The notes beneath the pieces are model-generated. The model did not search any database. It was not told the DNA's origin and worked only from the letters and a program-made list of their open reading frames with translations. Below are positions 1 through 6,000 of a stretch of 6,033 nt of DNA, piece by piece. Each line of letters begins with the position of its first letter. The first letter of the stretch is position 1. The stretch comes from UBA4416 sp044357775 (GTDB taxonomy: Bacteria > Bacteroidota > Bacteroidia > B-17B0 > Aurantibacillaceae): the NCBI GenBank assembly GCA_044357775.1, contig JBIKOX010000179.1:1-6033 (forward strand), written 5' to 3'. The position numbers and the translations under genes are program-made.

Positions 1-1
1 C

Positions 2-1264
2 ATTTCTCAAACTACCGAAGACATATCTATTTCGTTTGTAAAACAATTAGAGCGTCAGCAGTTTGACAGTTGCTATCGAATGTTTGACACTGTTATGGCT
101 AGTAAATTTAGTGCAAGTATGCTTGAGGGAATGTGGCAGAGTATTCCTAAATACATGGGTGATTACAAATCGTATTCAACTGTTTCTTCTGAGAAAAAAG
201 ATACGTTAGATCTAGTTTATGTTCGCTGTGAATTTGAGAAAACAAAAATGGACTTACAGTTTGCATTTAATCAATCAAAAAAAATTGTGGGGATGTATTT
301 TGTGCCACCAAAAAGTAAAGCAGCTTATGCATATCCTGAATACTCGTTACCACATAAATTTTATGAAACAAAAATTACTTTAAAAAGTGGTATTTATAAT
401 TTGCCTGGTATATTGTGCGTTCCCAATAATATAAAAAATCCTCCAGTTGCCATTTTGCTTGCAGGTTCGGGACCAAACGATAAAGATGAAACAATAGGTG
501 CTAATAAAGCATTGAAGGATATTGCATTAGGTTTAGCTTCCAACGGAATTGCATCCTACAGATATGACAAACGTACTTTAGTTTATGGCAAGGTTATGAG
601 CGAAAAATTGGAGGAATTTGACTTATACGATGAAGTTATTGAAGATGCCATTAGTGCAATTAAAATGATAACAAAGCTTCCTGATTTTAAAGCATCCAAA
701 GTATATATAATTGGACACAGTCTTGGTGCCATGTGCGCCCCATTAATTGCAAGTAAATCTAAAAAAGTTAGCGGCATTGTTTTATTGGCAGGAAACGCAC
801 GGCCTTTAGAAGATGTCGTATTAGATCAGTATAATTATATTTTTGGGTTAGATAGTTTGGACGATTCAGAGGAAAAAGAGATTTTGGAATTCCGTAAAAA
901 AATGCAAATTGTAAAAAACCCTAAACTATTAAAAATAGCCAAGATGCAAGATTTACCTTTAAATGGAACTTCAAAATATTGGCAATCTTTAGTAAAGTAC
1001 AATCAAGTTCAAGTAGCAAAAAAATTAAGGCAACCTATTTTAGTATTGCAAGGAGAAAGGGATTATCAAGTAACAATGATAGATTATAATTTATGGAAAC
1101 AGAATTTAGGAGATAATGCTAAAAATAAGTTTATTTCGTATCCAGCATTAAATCATTTGCTTATGAAAGGAGAAGGCAAATCTACTCCGCAAGAATATGA
1201 GGTACAGGGCAATGTGGATGAGAAGATTATTTTAGATATTAGCACTTGGATTAAGGGAAAATAA
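2..1264 (+). CDS. DUF3887-type domain + alpha/beta hydrolase (serine esterase-like), 5'-truncated by window edge
   Basis: A predicted serine hydrolase; its substrate cannot be told from sequence. The frame stays open from base 2 through the ATG at 80 without a stop, and the 26 codons before that ATG (including SISFVKQLERQQFDSCYR) fit a DUF3887-like N-terminus. The start therefore lies upstream of the window and Met at 80 is internal. Of 420 visible residues, about 4-100 resemble DUF3887 (FVKQLERQQFD, then the Trp-containing LEGMWQSIPKYMG). The alpha/beta hydrolase fold follows: LLAGSGPNDKD supplies the probable oxyanion-hole loop, GHSLG carries the nucleophile Ser (visible residue 240, codon 719-721), GERDYQ carries the likely acid Asp (354), and NHLL carries the likely His (385). 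All three triad positions are intact. Related proteins usually have a signal peptide, which here would lie outside the window, so export is inference. A TAA stop ends the gene, 29 bases before a large inverted repeat. Confidence 0.9.
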   Translation: MSQTTEDISISFVKQLERQQFDSCYRMFDTVMASKFSASMLEGMWQSIPKYMGDYKSYSTVSSEKKDTLDLVYVRCEFEKTKMDLQFAFNQSKKIVGMYFVPPKSKAAYAYPEYSLPHKFYETKITLKSGIYNLPGILCVPNNIKNPPVAILLAGSGPNDKDETIGANKALKDIALGLASNGIASYRYDKRTLVYGKVMSEKLEEFDLYDEVIEDAISAIKMITKLPDFKASKVYIIGHSLGAMCAPLIASKSKKVSGIVLLAGNARPLEDVVLDQYNYIFGLDSLDDSEEKEILEFRKKMQIVKNPKLLKIAKMQDLPLNGTSKYWQSLVKYNQVQVAKKLRQPILVLQGERDYQVTMIDYNLWKQNLGDNAKNKFISYPALNHLLMKGEGKSTPQEYEVQGNVDEKIILDISTWIKGK

Positions 1265-1293
1265 ATTACAATTCTTTTTCACCATAATAATGG

Positions 1294-1419
1294 ATTTGGT
1301 AATTATACCATTAGCTCATCTAAAATAGAGTAAAAAAACATTAAGGCTTGTTTGTCAGTTCGAGCGCAGTCGAGAACAAAAAAACTAAACTACAAAAGCT
1401 AATGGTATTACTGCCAAAT
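1294..1419. repeat. Imperfect inverted repeat, 23-nt arms around an 80-nt loop
   Basis: The left arm (1294-1316) and the reverse complement of the right arm (1397-1419) match at 20 of 23 positions. The first 12, AGCTAATGGTAT in right-arm orientation, are identical. In RNA one of the three mismatches becomes a U-G wobble, so 21 of 23 positions could pair. With a one-base shift the similarity continues outward: the reverse complement of 1282-1290 gives TTATGGT and the right side gives ATATGGC near 1425-1431. The left arm also contains its own small hairpin, TGGTA-ATTA-TACCA (1297-1310). The element begins 29 bases after the hydrolase stop. It could act as an RNA hairpin in the hydrolase 3' UTR, or be a non-autonomous mobile or REP-like element. 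No transposase and no clear target-site duplication are visible. Confidence 0.75.
1353..1377 (+). repeat. Bacteroidota-type dispersed palindromic motif (TTCGAGCGCAGTCGAG core)
   Basis: This GC-rich block in the loop of the surrounding inverted repeat contains TTCGAGCGCAGTCGAG flanked by TGTCAG and AAC. It folds as GTT+CGA / TCG+AAC around a GCGCAG loop, with a two-base GA bulge in the 3' arm. I recall near-identical sequences recurring in intergenic regions of flavobacterial genomes. That is from memory and was not searched. Its base composition is strikingly unlike its AT-rich surroundings. Function is unknown; structured REP-like DNA or a transcript-end hairpin are both possible. Confidence 0.6.
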
Positions 1420-1442
1420 AACAAATATGGCGGCTCAATTAA

Positions 1443-1471
1443 CCACTTATCAAATAATAGCTGCCACTTAT
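1443..1471. repeat. CCACTTAT box pair, 21-bp spacing (copy A)
   Basis: CCACTTAT occurs at 1443-1450 and 1464-1471, start to start 21 bp, or about two helical turns. The left box has the longer context ACCACTTATCAAA (1442-1454), which is repeated exactly at 2794-2806. The right box reads CCACTTATT, as at 2774-2782. The only other two CCACTTAT copies I found in the window form a pair with the same spacing at 2774-2802. This could be a binding site for a dimeric regulator, or a remnant of a short tandem repeat. Confidence 0.5.
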
Positions 1472-1559
1472 TAAGTCCTATAAACTCGTTTCAAATTCTT
1501 GGATTAATTTTACAGCACGTTCTTTATCATGTATTTTGTTTAGTTTGAAACAAAAATTA

Positions 1560-1603
1560 GGCTGCAGTGCGTTTTTCGGGGATGTGCATTGCAGCCTTTT
1601 TTG
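1560..1603 (+). terminator. Strong rho-independent terminator, no adjacent gene
   Basis: An 11-bp stem is formed by GGCTGCAGTGC (1560-1570) and GCATTGCAGCC (1586-1596), with a single G-U pair. It closes a 15-nt loop and is followed directly by six T residues (1597-1602). The complementary strand reads the same stem followed by TAATTTTTG, so weaker bidirectional activity is possible. The nearest upstream stop codon, of the hydrolase, is nearly 300 bases away. The hairpin therefore ends either an unusually long 3' UTR or an unannotated short RNA. Confidence 0.85.
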
Positions 1604-1776
1604 TTTTATTTAAAAATGTAACTTTAAATTAGTTTACTAGACGGTATCAATTTGCATGACATTGATTTTGGCAAAATAATAAATTAAGCCATAATAATAA
1701 ATCACTAAAATTTACTGATATTTGCAACTGATTTAAATACATGCTGTTTATTGAAACGCAATTTGAATGTTTAAAC

Positions 1777-1805
1777 TTGTTATAGGATTTTTTACTAAAT
1801 ACTTG
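1777..1805 (+). promoter_or_regulatory. Weak Bacteroidota-type promoter candidate for the deaminase
   Basis: TTG at 1777-1779 lies 20 bases before TACTTG at 1800-1805. This only loosely resembles the Bacteroidota pattern TTG-N19-21-TAnnTTTG, because the -7 element is short and imperfect. The placement would give a leader of roughly 25-30 bases before the ATG at 1840. In DNA this AT-rich such matches arise easily by chance. Confidence 0.25.
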
Positions 1806-1839
1806 CAAATAATTGCAACTAAATAAATTATTTAAACGA

Positions 1840-2295
1840 ATGAAAAAGCCTAGTTACGAAGAAATATATATGGAACTTGCAGAAAAACTAGCTTTACGTT
1901 CACATTGTGTGAAAGCGCAAGTAGGAGCAGTTTTAACAAAAGATACGCGAATTGTGTCACTTGGATATAATGGGCCTCCTGCTGGAACTCATAATTGTGA
2001 TATTGAATGGCCAAACCAAGGTTGCCCAACTGATAGTAAGGGAAGTTGCTCATTAGCACTTCATGCCGAGCAAAATGCTATACTTTATGCGGTAAAAAAT
2101 AACACCTCAATAGAAGGCTCTACCTTATATGTTACTCTGTCGCCTTGCATCGCTTGTGCCAGGGTTATTTTTTCGATGGGAATTAAACGAGTTTATTTTA
2201 AAAACAGTTATGCTGAATATAAAAAAATTCCGTCGGATGAAGGAGTAGATTTTTTAAGAAAATTTGGCGTAGAAGTAATCAGATATAATGCATAG
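1840..2295 (+). CDS. dCMP deaminase / deoxycytidylate deaminase family protein
   Basis: A 151-residue zinc-dependent cytidine/deoxycytidylate deaminase-family enzyme. The family typically converts dCMP to dUMP in the cytosol, feeding thymidylate synthesis. The catalytic zinc site is complete: HAE (75-77, His ligand and catalytic Glu) and PCIAC (102-106, two Cys ligands). The nucleotide-binding loop GYNGPPAG (42-49) and the length of about 150 residues also fit dCMP deaminases. The ATG at 1840 was chosen. The frame could extend nine codons to a TTG at 1813, but MKKPSYEEIYM is a natural N-terminus and the extension (QLNKLFKR) adds nothing recognisable. Extra cysteines at 23, 53, 62 and 70 around the GCPTDSKGSC insert before HAE might bind a second metal, which is inference. 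Other deaminases of the superfamily acting on nucleosides or bases are less likely. The next gene starts 44 bases downstream on the same strand. Confidence 0.88.
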   Translation: MKKPSYEEIYMELAEKLALRSHCVKAQVGAVLTKDTRIVSLGYNGPPAGTHNCDIEWPNQGCPTDSKGSCSLALHAEQNAILYAVKNNTSIEGSTLYVTLSPCIACARVIFSMGIKRVYFKNSYAEYKKIPSDEGVDFLRKFGVEVIRYNA

Positions 2296-2299
2296 TACA

Positions 2300-2314
2300 A
2301 GCGTTCGGAACGTT
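2300..2314. other. Short palindrome between deaminase and basic protein gene
   Basis: CGTTC-G-GAACG (2302-2312) is a perfect inverted repeat. As RNA it could form a six-pair hairpin from A2300 to T2314 with one G-U pair and a CGG loop. No T-run follows, so it does not look like a terminator. It could be a protein-binding palindrome, a processing site, or chance. Confidence 0.3.
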
Positions 2315-2339
2315 ATATTATTAATGAAAATCAATTAGG

Positions 2340-2708
2340 ATGACTAGAGTAATCTTATTTTTTTTAATTTCTTTGTTTTCACATAACTTTTACTATGCGC
2401 AGGAAAGCGATGGCAAACCTGTTCCCAAAAAAGATCAATCTTTAAAAAGTAAGCGAAAGTTAAGAAAAGCTGATAGAAAGAAATGGAATGAAGATAGAAG
2501 AAATAAAAGAGCCGAAGAGAAAAAAATACGAGATCATCATAAACGAATTCAAACAAAATCAGTTAGAAAACGTATGAAAAGAAATAAAGGAAAAGCAATG
2601 AGAAATAATACTCATCAGCGTGAGCCTTTTTTTCAGCGCTTGTTTCAGCAAAAGCGAGGAAAGTCATCAAAAAACGCAAAAGAAAAATCCTCCAAAGGCC
2701 AGCAATAG
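2340..2708 (+). CDS. Small secreted, highly basic protein of unknown function
   Basis: I do not recognise a named family. The 122-residue product begins with a convincing Sec signal peptide: a short Arg-containing start, then the hydrophobic run VILFFLISLF, with likely cleavage after Ala20 (NFYYA|QES), the '...AQ' end common in Bacteroidota. The mature part of about 100 residues has some 39 Lys/Arg against 11 Asp/Glu, no cysteine and no membrane segment. The stretch from about residue 35 to 90 is rich in K, R, E and N and probably forms a charged helix; REPFFQRLF (about 94-102) is a short aromatic patch. A periplasmic protein binding polyanions (LPS, nucleic acid) would fit the charge, but that is speculation. 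It lies 44 bases after the deaminase and may share its transcript. The four-codon ORF ATG AAA ATC AAT TAG (2324-2338) ends one base before this start. Confidence 0.72.
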   Translation: MTRVILFFLISLFSHNFYYAQESDGKPVPKKDQSLKSKRKLRKADRKKWNEDRRNKRAEEKKIRDHHKRIQTKSVRKRMKRNKGKAMRNNTHQREPFFQRLFQQKRGKSSKNAKEKSSKGQQ

Positions 2709-2712
2709 CAAG

Positions 2713-2728
2713 AAAATCAAATGATTTT
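2713..2728. terminator. Weak AT-rich hairpin after the basic protein gene
   Basis: AAAATC (2713-2718) and GATTTT (2723-2728) form a six-pair stem around AAAT, starting four bases after the stop codon. There is no GC-rich stem and no proper T-run after it, so terminator activity is doubtful. It may only mark the transcript end. Confidence 0.25.
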
Positions 2729-2736
2729 AACCAACT

Positions 2737-2772
2737 TAAAGTTAAATTTCATGTTTTATTCTAAAGTTAAAT
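2737..2772. repeat. Direct repeat TAAAGTTAAAT, two copies
   Basis: TAAAGTTAAAT occurs at 2737-2747 and 2762-2772, 25 bp apart start to start. The second copy runs directly into the CCACTTAT pair. Function is unknown, and the low-complexity composition makes chance duplication possible. Confidence 0.4.
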
Positions 2773-2773
2773 A

Positions 2774-2802
2774 CCACTTATTTGGTAAAACCTACCACTT
2801 AT
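2774..2802. repeat. CCACTTAT box pair, 21-bp spacing (copy B)
   Basis: CCACTTAT is at 2774-2781 and 2795-2802, with the same 21-bp spacing as at 1443-1471. Here the order of flanks is swapped: the first box reads CCACTTATT and the second ACCACTTATCAAA. The pair lies about 230 bp upstream of the receptor start. The two pairs share boxes and spacing but not the intervening sequence, which is what a paired protein-binding site would look like. Confidence 0.5.
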
Positions 2803-2836
2803 CAAAACTATAATTCCAATTGAGAGAACTTTAAAG

Positions 2837-2888
2837 ATTCTTGTTAACTTAATACTAGCTTCGTGTTAATTCTTGTTAACTTTAATAC
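2837..2888. repeat. Direct repeat ATTCTTGTTAACTT(T)AATAC, two copies
   Basis: The copies are at 2837-2855 and 2869-2888, 32 bp apart (about three helical turns). They are identical over ATTCTTGTTAACTT and then differ by one extra T before AATAC. Each copy contains the palindrome GTTAAC. This is the longest direct repeat seen in the region and is a candidate operator upstream of the receptor gene. Confidence 0.55.
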
Positions 2889-2899
2889 CCTTTAACACT

Positions 2900-2963
2900 A
2901 AAAATTTGCAAAATAACAGTCGCATAATCAGTAGATTATAAAAAATCAGTAGAAAAATTTGCA
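2900..2963. repeat. Interleaved direct repeats AAAAATTTGCA and AATCAGTAGA
   Basis: AAAAATTTGCA occurs at 2900-2910 and 2953-2963, and AATCAGTAGA occurs between them at 2926-2935 and 2944-2953. The second AAAAATTTGCA supplies the TTTG of the proposed -33 element of the receptor promoter. The first copy has no matching -7 element at the right distance. Confidence 0.4.
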
Positions 2964-2989
2964 CTAGTTGTGTATGATTTATATATTTA
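2959..2989 (+). promoter_or_regulatory. Candidate Bacteroidota promoter for the TonB receptor
   Basis: TTG at 2959-2961 (within TTTG) is separated by exactly 20 bases from TATATTTA at 2982-2989. This matches the Bacteroidota TTG-N19-21-TAnnTTTG pattern except for the last base of the -7 box. Transcription would begin near 2995, leaving a leader of about 30-35 bases before the ATG at 3029. Confidence 0.45.
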
Positions 2990-3028
2990 TCAACTTGTAA
3001 AAATCGAATGTAACTAAAAACTATCAAT

Positions 3029-6000
3029 ATGTTAAGAAAAATTTACCTTTCAATCGTAACACTTTTATTAGTTGGCACCTCTTTAAATGCCCAAAATGGT
3101 GGCGGAGCCATTAAAGTTTTATTAAAAGATAAAACAAATGGTGAAACAATTCCGTTTGCGAATGTTGTAGCCTATCAAGGTGGTGTGCAAGTAGGAGTTG
3201 GAACAACTGATATGGATGGGTACGCAACTATTAAGCCATTAGCACCAGGTAAATACGATGTAAAAGGTGTTTATGTTGGTTACCAAGCCCAAGAAATAAA
3301 AGGAATTGTTGTGGGAGAGTCTAAAACTGCCTATGTAACAATTGAGTTATCAAATGGTGAGGGTGTGCGCTTAGATGAGGTAGAAGTTATTGCTTACCAA
3401 GAACCTTTAATTGATGGAGATATGAAATCTGGTGGTACTGTAACACGAGAAGAATATCAAAATATGGCTACAAAAAATATCAATTCAGTAGCAGCAACAA
3501 CAGCTGGCGTTTATCAAGCAGATGAAGGTGGAGCTTTAAATGTTAGAGGAGGTAGATCTAATTCTACAATTTATTTTGTTGATGGTGTAAAAGTTATTGG
3601 AGGACTAGGCGTTCCTCAGCAAGGTGTGGAGCAATTAAACGTAATTACTGGTGGTGTGCCAGCTCAGTATGGAGATGCTACTTCTGGTATTATTTCTGTT
3701 ACTACGCGTGGTCCTCAAAGTAAATTTTTTGGTGGAGTGGAGTTAATTTCTTCTCAATTAACAGATAAGTATGGTTATAATTCGTTAGGTTTTTCTGTAG
3801 GTGGACCTATTTATCAAAAAAGAGATTCTACGGGACAAAAAAAGCCAGTGATTGGATTCTTCTTATCAGGTCAAGGAACTTATGAAAAAGAGCCAGATCC
3901 TTCGTATGTTAAATTATGGAAGCTGAACGATGAAAAATTAACTGACTTAGAAAAAACCCCATTGCGTGTTGTAACTATTGGAGCTGAAGATAAATTTTAT
4001 CGTGAATTAGATTACGTTACTAAAGCTGATATGAGTCAAATTAGTGTTCGTCAAAATGTTGCTAATCGCTCGGTGCAGTTAAATGGTAAATTAGATTTTA
4101 AATTAGCACCAAACACTAACTTAACTGTTGGTGGAGCATTTGATTATTTTAATAAGCATGATTTTATATATAATTATTCCTTATTTAATTCTCAAAACAA
4201 TCCTCAAACTATTGAATCCACTTGGAGAACTTATGCAAGAATAAATCAAAAATTTGGTACAAATCAAACTGGAATAGAAAAAGAAAAATCGCAGTCTTTA
4301 ATATCTAATGCTTATTTTACTTTTTTAGCTAGTTATGAGAAAAAGAAATCTAAAACACAAGATGATACGCATAAGGACAAAATTTTTAATTATGGATATC
4401 AAGGAAAGTATAATTTTACAGTAGATACAACTTCAAATTATCAAATAAAATATGATGAATTGAGCAATCAATTGTATTTAGATTATCAGGGACCAACACG
4501 AGGACCTGTTTCTTATGAAAGAAGCGAGTTAAATCCTACTACCGCAAATTATTCATCCCAGGTATTTAATTTTAAAGGAACTGAAGAGTCAATTCAAGCT
4601 GCTCAAGGCGATTATGCCTTCGTAAATGGTGATAGGCCACAAGGTATTAATAGTTTATTTTCTTCAACTGGACGACAATATAATGGATATGTAATTAGTG
4701 AATCAACTCAATTGCGTTTTGCTTCAAGTTTTTCTGCTGATTTTAAAAATCATGCAGTTATGGTAGGTGTTGAATATGATCAACGTAATCAAAGCGGTTA
4801 TACAGTTAATCCAATTGGTTTATGGGAGCGTATGAGAAATTTAACAAATTCTCATTTGCAAACATTCGATACAGCTAATCCTATTCTTATCGCTGGAACG
4901 GGTGGAAATTTAGATCAACGCTATTATAGATATATTTATAATGCTTCGCTTCAAAACCAAATTGACAAATCGTTAAGAGAATCTTTAGGTTTATCTGCAG
5001 ATAATCAAACAATAATCAATACAGATGCTTTTTCGCCTGATGATTTAAAATTAGATATGTTTAGTGCCCAAGATTTATTACAAAGTGGGCAAGGTGCCTT
5101 AGTTGACTATTATGGTTATGATTACTTAGGTAATAAGGATAAAAACTCAACAAATATTGATAAGTTCATAAATAATAAAGATAAAAACGGAAATCAAACT
5201 TTAAATGTTGGAGCCTACAAGCCAATTTATGTTTCTGGTTATATACAAGATAAATTTGATTTTAAGGACATTAAGTTTAATGTCGGTGTTCGTATTGATC
5301 GTTTTGATGCCAATCAAAAAGTATTAAAGGATCCTTATTTATTTCAAGAAGCTTATACCGCTGGCGAAAAATCTGAGTCAAAACCTGAAAACATTAAAGA
5401 GGATTATGTTGTGTACGTTGATAACGTAAGAGCAACTAATCCTGCCATAGTTGGTTATAGATACTATGATGAAAAAACAAATACAAACACGTGGTATAAT
5501 AGTGAAGGTAAAGAAGTGTCTGACCCTAAATTATTAGCAGTGGATGGTAAATTGAATCCTTGGCTTAAAGATGCTGATTTTGCTGATAAAAATGCATTTA
5601 GTACAACTGCTTTTAAAGATTATGAACCGCAAATTAATGTGATGCCTCGTGTGGCTTTTTCATTCCCAATTTCCGATGTTGCTAATTTCTTTGCGCATTA
5701 CGATGTTTTAACGCAGCGTCCTCAAGATGGGTTGATGAGATTTGATCCAAAAGATTATTACTTCATTAATAGCACATCTAGTGCCCCATTTATTACTAAT
5801 TCAAATTTGAAGCCCGAAAAAACAATTGATTATGAAATTGGATACAATCAGGTTTTAAATCAAAAGAAAAATGCAGCAATAAAAATTACAGCATTTTATC
5901 GTGAATTAAGAAATCAAATTTCATTAGTATCCCTATCAAATGCATATCCAAAAACTTATCGAACATACACTAATAAAGATTTTGGTACAGTAAAGGGTGT

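Larger units (their letters stand above)
1265..1839. other. 575-base non-coding region between hydrolase and deaminase
   Basis: No credible protein gene is seen on either strand. The left part (about 1279-1433) is a long inverted-repeat element. It is followed by a pair of CCACTTAT boxes (1443-1471) and a strong terminator hairpin (1560-1603). From 1604 to 1839 the DNA is very AT-rich and shows only a weak promoter candidate and an 8-base direct repeat TTGCAACT (1722-1729 and 1813-1820). The region presumably contains the leader of the deaminase gene. Confidence 0.7.
2709..3028. other. 320-base AT-rich intergenic region upstream of TonB receptor
   Basis: No protein gene is seen. The stretch contains a weak AT-rich hairpin just after the preceding stop, five pairs of short direct repeats between 2737 and 2963, and a candidate promoter at 2959-2989. 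It probably holds the control region of the receptor gene at 3029. Confidence 0.65.

Noticed and set aside
583..777. Minus-strand open frame of 64 codons inside the hydrolase gene
   Set aside because: It lies opposite the conserved catalytic region containing GHSLG and is explained by the composition of that gene.
1443..1471. DnaA boxes or a replication origin at the CCACTTAT sites
   Set aside because: CCACTTAT resembles the DnaA box TTATCCACA only as a rearranged order of the same bases. There is no real match and no origin-associated gene nearby.
1348..1548. A 66-codon open frame on the + strand (TTG start)
   Set aside because: It starts within the inverted-repeat element and runs across the GC-rich motif, the right arm and the CCACTTAT boxes. 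It has a non-ATG start and shows no domain or protein-like composition.
1279..1603. Remnant of an insertion sequence or a CRISPR-like array
   Set aside because: No transposase fragment is visible in any frame, there is no regular repeat-spacer pattern, and no target-site duplication could be identified around the inverted repeat.
1813..1839. TTG start extending the deaminase by nine residues
   Set aside because: The ATG at 1840 gives a family-typical N-terminus and length; the extension adds no conserved sequence.
1850..2059. Minus-strand open frame of 69 codons inside the deaminase gene
   Set aside because: It lies fully antisense to a well-supported enzyme and has no recognisable feature.
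2344..2556. Minus-strand open frame of 70 codons with a Phe/Leu/Tyr-rich, membrane-like product
   Set aside because: The hydrophobicity is the mirror of the Lys/Arg/Glu A-rich codons of the basic protein on the other strand. The + strand frame has a signal peptide and better context.
4201..5600. Possible frameshift or stop within the TonB receptor barrel
   Set aside because: I read the frame codon by codon from 3029 to 6033 and found no stop. Barrel-typical sequence continues to the edge.
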